From assembly GCF_000208745.1 (NCBI RefSeq), contig NC_030854.1, positions 15,135,214-15,199,213 of the forward strand: DNA of 64,000 bases, written 5' to 3'. A program made the position numbers and the translations under genes. The notes below the pieces were generated by a model that was not told the DNA's origin, made no database searches, and was given only the letters and a program-made list of their open reading frames with translations. The DNA comes from Theobroma cacao. Its lineage: Eukaryota; Streptophyta; Magnoliopsida; Malvales; Malvaceae. Shown one piece after another: positions 9,661-21,850 of this stretch (positions within the stretch are counted from its first letter, which is position 1; each line of letters opens with the position of its first letter).

Positions 9661-12079
9661 TGTCACAGCCCAATTTTTGGGCCATGATCGGTGCATGGAC
9701 CCAATGGGCATAGCCCATTAAGCCCAAGCAAGCCTATTTATATAACCTGTTCATCATTCTATCAAATGTTCCTAAAGTCACATTTCATAATTCCAACCTA
9801 CAAGTACTTTAATAATGTGCTACAGCAATCAAATACTTGCATTTATGTTAACCCAAAATAATGTTAACCATTGCCAACTCATAGTGGCATTACCAATCAA
9901 AATATACTTATATTATCTAAGACATATATCTTACTAATTTACATCACGTTTATCTATACACAACAAAAAGACACTTGACTTCCAACGAAGTGACCTTGGT
10001 GAAGGTACAGCTATTGAATGCCGAGATACCTACCAAGGAGACGAATTTACATGGACACCTCGACCTAGGTTCCAACTGCCTCCTTATATGAAAATATGAA
10101 GTTGAAAATGGTGAGTACAAACTTAGTGAGTGAACATAAGAAGAGAACAAGCAAACGATACGAAGAGATTTTGAAAACATGATGCACTTTAGTTACAAAA
10201 AATGCAACTTAGTTTAATTTCTTGTAAAGCCTCTTAATTCAACCCTTGATTATTTAATTCCTTAGCATTGAAAATCCATAATAAACTATGAGGTTGAAAA
10301 GAATGAAAAATTTCAACAAATATCCACGTAAGACAAGCAAAATAGAGGGTTTCTCGCTGCAGCGGAAAGGCATTTTTCACTGCAGTAAGAATGAATTTCT
10401 ACTGTAGCGAAATTTGGACCAAAATCTCAAACCACCAGAGAGTTTCTCGCTGTAGTGAGAATGCATTCTTGCTACAGTGAAAACCTCCTGTCGGTATCTC
10501 ATTATAGTGAGTCACAGGACTGCAGCTAGCCTCCCAACTTGAGAGTTTCTCACTGCAGTGAAATTCATTCTCGCTGCAGCGAGAAACAGAACACGAAGAA
10601 GAAATTTCTTATTACATATATAAACACAAATATCACCACTGCCTCACCCAGCTCATGAGTAACCCCCACATCACGCACATAGCTGGAGTCATCGTGTGCA
10701 CCCCCACATCATGCACAACTAATGCCATTATGTGCAACCCCCACATCGCGCACAGGCAATATAATCGTCCACCCTTCCACACTCGTCATCATCGGCATGT
10801 GCTCCCCCACATCGCGCACATGCGCAACTATATTTATTACACAATATTAACTATCCATACACAACATATATATATATATCCACATAATATAGGAGCACAA
10901 GGATTCATCATATTACACATTCACAACATACAACATTTCATCAAAGGCTTGTTCCCATGCAATTTTAAAGAAAAACCAATGAAATATTTCAAGTGGTTCA
11001 ATCAAGCACATAATCATTTATTCCAAAACATTTTTAATGCAAGTTCACTCATTGTTCCTCGTTGATTCTTAAATTGACTCCAACTTCCACTAATTGTCTG
11101 AATGGGGATGTGGAGTCTTGTTGGAACATATCACACATAATAGCATCACAAATCAACTCAATTCACATAACCATAATTCTAAAAGCTATCTCCTAAATCA
11201 TGTTTTACTAGTTATTCCTAGCTAGCTTCCAACTACCATTAAGTGGCTATCTATTTTCACTATTCTAGTCACACTAAAATGAATAAACTACCTCAACTAC
11301 AAAACACTCACAAATCTAACCACTAACCATTCTCAACAACTTAAAAATCAACTCAATTTCATTACTCACCTTAGTAGCTTTGTAATTGAACTCTTTCTTA
11401 AAAGTCCTTAAGCTAGTATAGGAAGTCACTTTTTCTCTCTCTAAAACACCTAGCTAGTGAAAGAAAGTATCAAAATAAGACTTTTGAGAGTTTTCAAGGT
11501 GAAAGAGTAAAAGAGCACAAAGGACTTTGTGAAAAGGTGCACAAAATCATGAAAACTAGGGTTAACTTGAGAAAATTTATAAAGGTTTCAAAGCAAGCTT
11601 CCATGGAAGTTGAGAAAATGTGAGAAGGATGGAAGGAAGAAGAAGAGCTGCTGGAAAAATGAGAAGAAGTTGCTAGAGAGTTAGATATTTATGCCTAAAG
11701 TTTATCCAATTCTCACATAAATTACCAAAATGCCCTTAACAATGTCACTTTATCTTCCCTTTATCTTTATACAATCTTTTTACTTCTTTGACATTGAGAC
11801 AAAGTCCATAGTAGTCTAGAAATACTCGGGTTCACGAAAACTTAAAAATTTCAACTCGGGATGAAAAATGACCATTTTACCCCTATTATGGAAATTATCA
11901 GTATTTATATCTTCTTCATTCATTTTATCATCATTCATCTATTCCTTAGGCCTACTTAGACTTTAATAACATTAGAAAGCTACTTCCAATAGCTCACCAT
12001 GAGAAATGATGAAATTACCCTTGATCAATGTTATCGCGTCTACTTCTAGTTACGGGTCTATAGAGGTCGAGGTTTCACA
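9661..12079 (-). mobile_element. Family C solo LTR, copy C2 (TSD TAGTT)
   Basis: A 2,419-bp unit flanked by TAGTT at 9656-9660 and 12080-12084. On the - strand it starts TGTGAAACC at 12079 and ends GGGCTGTGACA at 9661. It divides the extra ORF of the Athila element. Contents along the - strand: U3 with a motif like the A palindrome (about 11860-11880), a leader ending AAG|GTGAGTAAT near 11370, a GTGAGTGAAC-type module start near 11040-11050, minisatellite-like repeats with GTGCACATG motifs (10630-10830), several CTGCAG-centred palindromes (10340-10590), a CTCACTAAGTTTG region near 10130 and a GC-rich tail. It provides the best complete reference for family C. A - strand ORF over 9497-9727 is a shadow of the tail. 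Confidence 0.9.
10335..10590. repeat. Cluster of GCTGCAGC-centred palindromes in family C
   Basis: At least six copies of a motif close to TTCTCGCTGCAGCGAGAA, some perfect (10568-10588) and others with C/T changes (GCTGTAGTGAG, GCTACAGTGA), spaced irregularly. Paralogous clusters lie at about 200-236 and 54747-54905. Each unit is self-complementary around CTGCAG. Confidence 0.8.
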
Positions 12080-12084
12080 TAGTT

Positions 12085-12316
12085 CCTCGCAAGCTCCTCC
12101 CACACATTAATAAGTAGCTCCCACACATAGTGTTGCTCAATGGATGGAGCACATTGATCACCGACTCGACCATCACGAAAGGTAAAATTGGGCAATTGAA
12201 CAAATGATGAGAGCCTATGCCAAACACATTGGGATGGGCATGACTACTTTTCCTTCGTTGCCTACAGATTCAAACTCTGAGGACGATTTTGGTGGTGACG
12301 ATAGGGAGGACCTGTA
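12085..12316 (+). pseudogene. Athila extra ORF, 3' part
   Basis: After the TAGTT duplication the ORF resumes. A + frame gives phrases such as VAQWMEHIDHR (about 12128-12160), MMRAYAKHIGMGM (about 12205-12243) and an acidic end EDDFGGDDREDL followed by TAG at 12314-12316. The acidic C-terminus is typical of this plant ORF family as I know it. Two stops (TAATAA near 12102) and an indel near 12180 break the reading frame. Confidence 0.6.
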
Positions 12317-15300
12317 GACTGCAGTTTCGGAGTTAAGGGAGTGTTTTGGTCCTTTTTCTCTAATTTTCTTTTATCACATTGAGGACAATGTTTTTGTCAC
12401 GACTCGATACTCCTTTCGAGCTCGTGACAACTGCCGCAATGTCTTGATAGACATTCATTACCCGAAATGTCAACCGAAACCTCGCAAGACTCTTGCATCA
12501 ATTTTACGTCTCCCTTGTGAGCAACAATTACTAAATATCATATTTTAAGGGAATATAAACTATTTTTAAATAAAAAAAAATAAAAAGTAATTTCTGCTAC
12601 ATAGGGGTATTTTGGTCATTTTTACCCAAAATTTTTGAAACCTGGTGAAAATACAATATACAATCGAAAAATATACATTTCTTATCTAAAAATAATTTTA
12701 GTAATCTAGATCATCCATTTAAAATGAAATTATGGCTAATCAAACTAAATAAAATATTAAATAAAATATTCTATTTTCTTATAAAACAATATTTATAGAA
12801 TCCTGCATAAATAATTTTTGTAGTGTAAGAGTAAAATAAATTCATATATATAATAGCACACTAAACTAGGTATACAAAAATATTCTACAATGACATGTGG
12901 ACCCTAAAATAATCGAAAATATACAAAACTGTAGACCTTCGATTTCTAAGGATGCAAATCCAAAAGCAACCCTGGACAAAATCGGCTGTCTACAGATTGT
13001 TCTGAGCTTGAAATGGGTAAAAAGAAGGGGTGAGTCTTTATAAACCTAGTGAGTAAGTAAAGTTCATCTACAACATCTAAAGCCGAGTAAATAGAGACAG
13101 TTAAATCATTCCATCATAATATGATTCATAACATTTAAAACTCATTTCAATTCACATAAAACAATTACATTTCATCGAAATAATCAACAAGGCTTATGAT
13201 TCTCTTAAAAACTTGGCTTGTGCCAAAACTCAAACTCAGTGACACCTTGGCCCGGGCATCCAACCAAGTCCGTCAAGGATGTTAAAACGACATATACCCA
13301 TAAAACATGTTTTTACTTTTAAAATATAGTCATTCCTTGGCATTGGCTGAGTTTCATCCTCACGTGGTGGTTCGACGTGAAGTGAACTCTAAACTTACCT
13401 TAGAAGATACCCTCCGCTCCCCTCGTACGGAGGTAAAATATAATGGGGTTTACCGTGCCCCTCTAATAGGCTGGTCCATGAAAACCCACTCACTGCAATA
13501 AGCTAATCAAATAACCCACCAAATAAATAAAAATTTTGACAACATGACATGGCTGATATAATATTACCCAGCATGTCAAGGTAAAACAAAATAGTTATAT
13601 AATCCACAAACCATAAATCCAGCCATTCATGCCATCACATTGTCATAAGTCATCAATTCAAACCATATATATATAGATAACATAAGTATATAGTCTCCAC
13701 CTACTCAATTTCCAAAATCGTCATTGAATTGCAAAACAATTTATAAATCTCATTCATTTAACCAACACTTAACTTATAAAACATAAAAATCTATGGTTTA
13801 AGTTCATTATTCTTTAAAATCATAAAAATGAGTATAAACTACTTTAGATAGTTAAGATGAACATTTGATTACTCACAATAATGGGAGTTTAGAGTACTCC
13901 TATTCTTGGTCCTCGGGTACGATATCTTTACCCTTATCAGAGGGCTCATAACCTATACATAATACACGACACGTAATTCAATATACTTGTGCCAAACTGT
14001 TATAAAACTATTTCAGACTCTATATGAATGCATGAAATTGAATGAGAATTATTCAAATAATCACTTAAAGACGGTGTTCTACGTGGGTTCAATTATGATC
14101 GAACTGAATTTGTATTCGACCTAACTCGAACTATACACTATTGAATTAACCAAAACATTCGATTCAACTTCAAATATATTCATTACACTTCCAATATTTC
14201 AAATACACCAAAGTACCTCAATGAGCTTGATTGTGACTTAATTCATAGTAATCGAAATTCATTCTGATTCCAAACTAACGTGCTAATCAGTGTTAATACA
14301 ATCCAATAAATCCATCTATATCATTAAGAATCAAATCCAAGTTCATTCATTATGACTTTCTCATTATTGTTCAAGTCGTTAACTAAAGGAACTATACTTT
14401 TCGATAACCATTTTTGTAATACCACATACTTTGATATGGTGACTAATAAAGCTTATTGGATGCAAATTGAAGTCAATTATAACGTTTAAAAGTGATGAAA
14501 GATGAAAAGAATAGTTTAGGATAAAATATTTCGCACGCGAGGAAATAATAATAAAATAATAATATTTTTATCGGAGAAGAATTTGTGAAATAAATGGTGA
14601 TTCGAAAGTCAATTGAGACATGAGAAGGTATTTTGGGTACCAAGGAGACAAAAGGAGACGAGAAAATTTGTAGAATAAAATAATATTTTATTAATAAAAT
14701 AATATTAAAATATTAATATTTTATTCATTGTTGAAATTTTTCCATGAAGAATGAGTATATGGTAAATCTAAGTGGGGGAGAGAAAGAATGAGGGAATTTT
14801 AGAGAAAAATGACGCTAATGGAGCCTGCGTGTCTTTATCAAATAAAGATAGCGCGGGGTAAATAAAATTTTAAATATTATGGGAACACCGCGTTGGGTAC
14901 AAACTTTATATTCCAATTGTACATATATAAAAGAAGATAATAGAAGGAAATTGGAGATTTAAAGTGTCAAGCCCAACCTTATAAAATACTTGCCATGTCA
15001 TTCATATGATTGACAATATGCTTGCATACTTGGAAATCTCCGAAAGAAAAATCGTTAAAAGACGACAATGTACCAAATGGTACAATTAAGTTAATTTAAG
15101 CCTCAAACTAGATCAAATAGAGACTTTAAAATGAAATTAAGAATATTAAAGTCCCAGAATGGTTTCATATGGTGATTTGGAGTTTGAGGATCAATTTGGA
15201 GTCAAATCAGAATTTTCACTGCCAAGGGGCAAAATGGTCATTTGCCACCTAGGGACACAATAGGAATTTATAAAAAAGATTTTTTTAGCCCCATTTGACT

Positions 15301-17096
15301 TATTAGAGTATGATTTGAGTATTGGAGTATGATTTGAGGTTTAAAAGTGAAAAATTTTAATTTCGGTATAATTTGGAGTAGAAGGGTAAAATGGTAATTT
15401 ACCACCTGAGGACGACATTTGAGATTTTGAGAGAATTTAGATCAAATTTGACAAATTGGAGAATGGTATGAGTATAAGGGATGAAAAATATGTCTATGGG
15501 CAATTTTTCAGTTTTTGGGGCAAAAATGTAATTTTTGACTTTTACGGGGGTAAAAGTGTAAATTTAAGAAAAATTACTCCACCAAGACTTTGGATAAGTC
15601 TGAGAATTTTATCTTAGCTATGGATATATGAGACTAGTGTATGGTGAAAATTTGGAAACAAATGGATGGCTAGAATTTAAGGAATTAATAAAACAAAAAA
15701 AATGAATAAAATAATATTATATTATTTTAGCCATTCAAAAGGTCAAAATTTCCAGAATTCTCATCTTCTTCAAGCCGTCCAAACCAGGAGAGAAAAGGGG
15801 AAAAAGAAATAAGAACCCTAGCTGAAAAATTTGGGGAAAATCAAGAGAAATCAAGAAATCAAGCATTAAAAATGTAAATTGCATTGATTTTCCTTGTGAT
15901 TTTCACTAACCATGCATTTTTTCTCATTTCCATGCAAAATTAGAAAGTGGGTATGGACACCCATGCTGGCCAAACCTCCATGGATGAGTTTTGAGCTTGA
16001 GCTTTGGTTGATTTTAATTGAATTAAGTTATTTTAGTTAGGTTATATTGAAATATAGCAAAAATAAGCTAGAGAAATAATTTTCTCCCATTGAAACCCAT
16101 TATGCCGAATTTTCTAGGGGAATATTGGCTGCTGGTCTTGATGTTTATTTGAGGAATTATGATGAATAATGATGAATTATGAGCCTAGAAAAATAATGGG
16201 AATTTTCGGAGCAAAAATATGAATTTTTACCCACTAGGGGTATTTTCATAATTTGCTACCGGGACTGATAATTTGCACCATACTGAGGGACATTAAGTCA
16301 ATTTGGGTGCAATTGAGGTATAAAAACTGAAAAAAAATTAATTTGGAGTTTAAATGGACGCGTATATCGATTTATCGGGTAAAAGATCGAAATAGGCTAA
16401 CATCGCGTTTAGGCAAAATTTAGACATTTTGCACTTCATATCATGCATTAGTAGTATAAATTAGTTTATTTTGGTTTAGTACCAAAGTAGTAAACCTCTT
16501 AATTGTGCAATTTGTCAAGGTGGCGAATCCTCTAGCAAGGGCAAAGAAATCGCACCCGAGGAGTAATAGTTGGAGTACCCGAATTTAGTTTTCGGAAACA
16601 GTGAGTAACCTTACCATCATTTTAATTATCTAAAGTATGTTTTTATTCGATTTTGGTGAATTTTATTAAAATGAGTTCAAATGGTAAATTTTTATGTTTT
16701 GTAAACAAAATGAGTTTAAATGAAAATATTTTATAAATTGTCTTGAAACAAAATAACGATTTTGAAAATAGAGTAATTGGAGACCACTGATATGTTGTAA
16801 ATTTAAAATTGAATTAATGGCTTATGTTATTGTATTGGCATGATTGGTTGGGCTGTGTTTTTTATGAATTGTATGAATTGCTTTATTTTACCCTTGTAGG
16901 CTGGGTAGTAATATATTAGCCCTGTCATGCTGTCAAAATTTTATTGTATGGTGGGTTTGACTTGCTGCAGTGGGCTAGGTTCTGTGGACTAGCCTATTAG
17001 AGGGGCACAGAATCTTGTTATATTTTTACCTCGATCGGAGAGGTGAGTAAGGTAACTCTCGAGGTATAACTTTTAGAGTTCACTTCACGCCAAACT

Positions 17097-19963
17097 TTTC
17101 ACGACCCGAAACCTCCCTTGGGCCCATGACAACCGCTGCGACGTCCCAATTGACACTCATTATCTGAAATGCCAATCAGAACCCCGCAAGGCTTACATAT
17201 CAGTTTCTTGCCTTTTCTATGAGCAATCGTTTTTAAACATTCCATTTTAAATATTTTCCAGTAGTTTCCTACTCAAGTAAATCAAAAGACAAAAATATTT
17301 TAAAAGGATTTATAGATAAATATCACTATTCAAAATATTGATTAAAATATAGTATTTTTTTATATAAAATAATATTTATAGAAACATGTGTAAGAAATCT
17401 TTTGTAACGTGTAAGTAAAATAAATTGACACATACAAAAACTTACAAAGTTATAATGTACAATAATGGTTACAATGACAAGTGGCCCAAAATACACCCAG
17501 TGTTGGTGCTAGAAACCTACTGTCTATGTGGTAGAGATGTCAACTAGAATTCTCGACAAAATAGGGTATCTACAAGCTACCACAGACCTGAAATGTTTGG
17601 AAAGGAGGTAGGTGAGATTTTGCAATCCCAATGAGTAAACAGACATTATCATAAATATCTAAAGGCGAGTAACAGGGAGGCCAGTTTAAACAACAAATCA
17701 CAAACCATTTCATAATGTTTTCAATTTATTTCTTAAACCATAGAATATTTGTAATTTGCCAAAACAATTGTTAAGGCTTATGTCTTTTATAAAAGAAAAC
17801 AAGGCTCAAGTCAAAACTAATCCTCGAGGATACCTTGGTCGAGGCATCTAATCGAGTCCACCAAGGTTGTTATAACATTTACACGTGAAACACATTTTTA
17901 TTTTTAAAACAAGCTGTTCCTTAGCGTTGGCCGAGTTACACATTCACGTGGGGGCTCGACGTGAAGTGAGCTCTAATACTACCCCGGGAGTTACCCTCCT
18001 CGCCTCTACAACCGGAGTAACTATATAACCGGGTTTACCGTGCCCCTCTAATAGGCAGTCCATGGAAACCCGTCACTGCAGTGACTAACCCACCAATTTT
18101 AATAAAATTTCGACAATATAACGTGGCTTTTATTTATTTATCCAGCCTGCATAGTAAAAACAGCTTACATAAAATTCCCAATGCACTTACAAAATATAGC
18201 CACATATACTTATATCTCATAAGCCATTCATAGGAAAATATATAATTTTCAAGACAGGTAACAGTCTCCAATTACTCAATTTCATAATCAACACAATATA
18301 TTTTTTTTTGTCACATTTATTTCTAAAACATCAAAAATCCTGTTTTAATCTCATTTTCGTTTCATAAAATACATAAAGAGCATTTTTAAAATAACTCTAG
18401 ATAATTCACAATAATAATAGGTTTATTCACCATTTGTACAATCTAATTGCTTTTTAAGTGCCCCAATAACTACTCGTCGGGTACGATTTCCTTGCCTTTA
18501 TCGGAAGGCTCTCCTCCTAGACACATTGCAAAAATTTACTCAATTCATCTCATTAATGCTAAATCACTATATATTTGACTTATATCCTATACTAATGCAT
18601 GGTATGAAATGCAATAGCCAAAAATGGCTTAAACGCAGTATTAACCTATTTTTGGCACTTTACCCGATAAATTGCTAACGCGCTCCATTTTAGCTCTAAA
18701 TTATCCCATTCTCTCTCCAAACTTTCTAACCATTAATTATCAGCCAATATTCCTCTAAAATCACCAAAATCAGCTCACTCTCTTCCTTGGAAAATTCGGC
18801 CAAAAATGGGACATTAACTCGGTAAATTTTCTACTTTGTTTTCTATCACATTTAACCATTTTTCATCATTTGCTCTTCATTTCTCTTAGAATAAAATTCA
18901 GATCATCATCATTGTACCTCATTGCAGATTCGGCCAAGGGTGGGTATTGTGAAAATTTAATGCTTTCTTGCCCAATTTAATTTCTAAACACATTTAACTA
19001 ACTAAAACTATCAATTTAACTAAAAATCAAAACCTAAAAATTTCAATTTCTCTCCCCTAGAATTTCGTCCAGCCCTTGATATCACTTTTTGATCTCTCTC
19101 CTCAAGCATGCTAAATGGAAATAAAGGCATAGGAAAGGTAGAAATCAAGCTAAAATCGAAAAATCTTACCGTTAGACGCGTAAACGGTCGAAAACCGCGA
19201 ATTTCCCTTTGAATTTTCTTGTTTCTCTTTGGTTTTTCTTTTTTTCTTCCTTTCCTCTCTATTTCCTCTCTTGTTCTTCCTTATGGCCGGCCAGCACTNN
19301 NNNNNNNNNNNNNNNNNNNNNNNNNNNNNNNNNNNNNNNNNNNNNNNNNNNNNNNNNNNNNNNNNNNNNNNNNNNNNNNNNNNNNNNNNNNNNNNNNNNN
19401 NNNNNNNNNNNNNNNNNNNNNNNNNNNNNNNNNNNNNNNNNNNNNNNNNNNNNNNNNNNNNNNNNNNNNNNNNNNNNNNNNNNNNNNNNNNNNNNNNNNN
19501 NNNNNNNNNNNNNNNNNNNNNNNNNNNNNNNNNNNNNNNNNNNNNNNNNNNNNNNNNNNNNNNNNNNNNNNNNNNNNNNNNNNNNNNNNNNNNNNNNNNN
19601 NNNNNNNNNNNNNNNNNNNNNNNNNNNNNNNNNNNNNNNNNNNNNNNNNNNNNNNNNNNNNNNNNNNNNNNNNNNNNNNNNNNNNNNNNNNNNNNNNNNN
19701 NNNNNNNNNNNNNNNNNNNNNNNNNNNNNNNNNNNNNNNNNNNNNNNNNNNNNNNNNNNNNNNNNNNNNNNNNNNNNNNNNNNNNNNNNNNNNNNNNNNN
19801 NNNNNNNNNNNNNNNNNNNNNNNNNNNNNNNNNNNNNNNNNNNNNNNNNNNNNNNNNNNNNNNNNNNNNNNNNNNNNNNNNNNNNNNNNNNNNNNNNNNN
19901 NNNNNNNNNNNNNNNNNNNNNNNNNNNNNNNNNNNNNNNNNNNNNNNNNNNNNNNNNNNNNNN
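17097..19963 (-). mobile_element. Family A LTR, copy A4, 5' end lost in assembly gap
   Basis: Its 3' end lies at 17097, reading TTTCACGACCCG on the + strand, that is CGTGAAA at the element's 3' terminus instead of the usual CGTGACA. It extends through the typical A features on the - strand (TCACTGCAGTGACT phrase near 18075, GGTAAGATTTTTCG complement near 19160-19172, a GGCCGGCC-containing leader near 19284) to the gap at 19299. The 5' end and the second TSD copy are within or beyond the N run. Shares its unusual terminus with copy A5. Confidence 0.75.
19299..19963. other. Assembly gap (N run)
   Basis: 665 Ns. By comparison with other family A copies it should hold the U3 half of copy A4 plus a short piece of copy A3. 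Long ORFs predicted across it are artefacts of N translation. Confidence 0.99.
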
Positions 19964-21465
19964 ACTTTCTAATAGCCTTGGCGGACTCAGTTGGGATAGC
20001 CCTCGGCCAAGGTATCCCAAATAACTGAGTATGATAATAATTTTTGGCATGAGCCAAGCTTTTTAAGAAATTCATAAGCCATACTGATTACTTGCTTTAA
20101 ATAAATTGATTTCATTTGGTTGAAATAAGTTGAAAGATGATAAATTACAGTTTGATGAAATGTTTTAATAGTCTCCTTTTACTCGACTTTAGATATTTTA
20201 AGTGATGTTTGTTTACTCAGTAGGATTTTATAATCTCACTACCCTCATTTCCACCCTTTTCAAGCTCATAATAGATTGTAGATAACTGATATCGACGAGG
20301 ATTACAGTTGAACTTGCCACATCCAAAAATTGTAGGTTCATTTCTTTTGATACTTTTGGTCATCCGTGGGCCCACGTGTCATTGTAAATTAAATTCTATA
20401 CTTTGGTTATCTGTATTACGATATGTAGGAATTTATTTTGCTTTTATGCTATAAAAATTATTTTTGCAGTCTTCTTAAAATATTGTTTTATGTGAAAATT
20501 AAATATTTTATTTAATATTTTGATTTTATTCTAACAGTCATAATTCCATTTTAAACGAATGTTTTAGACATCCAAAATTATTTTTGATTATGAAATATGT
20601 GTTTTTCACTTACATACTATATTTTTAACTGATTTTGAGATTTTTGGGATAAATGACCAAAATACCCCTGTGAGACGAAAATTATTTTTTTATTTGTTTA
20701 AGTTGAAAATAGTTTAAAATCTTTTAGAATGTGGTCTTTGGCAACAGTTACCCACAGGGAAAATGAGAAGCTGATATTAAGGCCTTGCGGGATTTCGGTT
20801 GACATTCCGGGTAATGAATGTTGATCGAGACGTCGTGACGGTTGCCACGGGCTCGATGGGAGTTCCAGGTCGTGACATAAAGATTTTGGGAGGACTTAAT
20901 TAAAAGGATGAGAACCTTGAAGGGTAAAATAGTAATTTTGTTACAAAACTTGGTCAAAGCTTTCAAAGGAAGCTTTGACTCTTCTTTTTGTTCCTCATGG
21001 CCGGCCATCCATGTAAGAATTGCTGGAAATGTAAGGCTTATGTACAAAGAAAGGAAAAGACAAAGAAAATGAGGTGAAACGATGAGACAATAGTGAAATG
21101 GGGAGAAAAAGTCAAGTAAAGTGGCTTTAAAGGTTCTAAGCAATTGTTGACTTGCATTCTAAACACATGGTCGGTCAAGGAAGGCAATAAAGAAGAAGGA
21201 ATGAACGGCAAAATGAGGATAAATGGGCATGTGATCAATACTTGAAGGAAAGTGTAATAAAAGTTAAAAAAAAATAGAGAATTGACAAGCAAGCTTGTCA
21301 TTGTCGGCCCCACTTGCAAACCACATCACACAAAATTTTATTATTTTCTTTTGTTACCAACCGGTCATGGAGACAAAAGAGAATGTCAAAGTTATTAGTA
21401 TTATTATTTTTAAATCATGTGTGAAAGTAAGAAGGGGCCAGCCATTGAGATGAAAGGCCATATAA

Positions 21466-21850
21466 AAGAAAAGAAATGAATGAAAGATGAAAGATAGAAA
21501 AGATAAGAAAGAAAAGAAAAGAAAAGTCAAAGTCGGTTAAGTGAAAAAGAAAAAAGAAACAGAGAAGTCGGTTGTGAGGGAGAGCAAAAGAAAAGCAAAA
21601 GAACAAAGGAAAGAAAAAAAAACAGTCGAGAAAGAGAAATAAGTCGGTGGTGAGTGAGAGAAGAAAAATTTAACCAAAAATCGAGAAAGAAGAGAAAGAA
21701 AGAAAGAAAGGAAAAAAGAGAAAGCTGGGGTTGTGGTGGTTGACAAGAAAAAGAGAAAGAGTTGGGTTGTGGTTGCTAATAGAAAAAGAAAGAGAGAGCT
21801 TGGTTTTTGGTGACAAAATGGCTAAATAAAAAGAGAAAAAAAATTTGAGT
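21466..21850 (+). repeat. Purine-rich leader tract of family B LTR
   Basis: Nearly 400 bases dominated by A and G (AAAGAGAAAG-like repeats) on the + strand, between a possible promoter region and the downstream module. Related purine-rich leaders occur at 48900-49010 and 50220-50270. Polypyrimidine ORFs on the opposite strand are low-complexity shadows. Confidence 0.7.

Larger units (their letters stand above)
14965..20877 (+). mobile_element. Family A solo LTR, copy A3, split by copy A4 (TSD TAAAG)
   Basis: Starts TGTCAAGCCC at 14965 and ends GGTCGTGACA at 20877, flanked by TAAAG at 14960-14964 and 20878-20882. Own sequence is 14965-17096 and from about 19964 to 20877. The splice-like motif after the leader is weakened here (AATGTAAATT near 15868). 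Around the internal insertion, roughly 90 bp found in copy A1 (from the CACGCC phrase to the CTTGGCGGAC phrase) is missing or hidden in the assembly gap. Confidence 0.88.

Noticed and set aside
10655..11065. 136-codon + strand ORF rich in His, Thr and Ile
   Set aside because: Antisense to the family C 3' module with its minisatellite; no domain and no counterpart in other copies beyond repeat sequence.
13307..13501. 64-codon ORF
   Set aside because: Antisense to the conserved 3' module of copy A2; the same region is stop-rich in other copies.
19209..20075. Five long ORFs on both strands of about 250 codons
   Set aside because: They consist almost wholly of N; only short ends are real sequence from LTRs.
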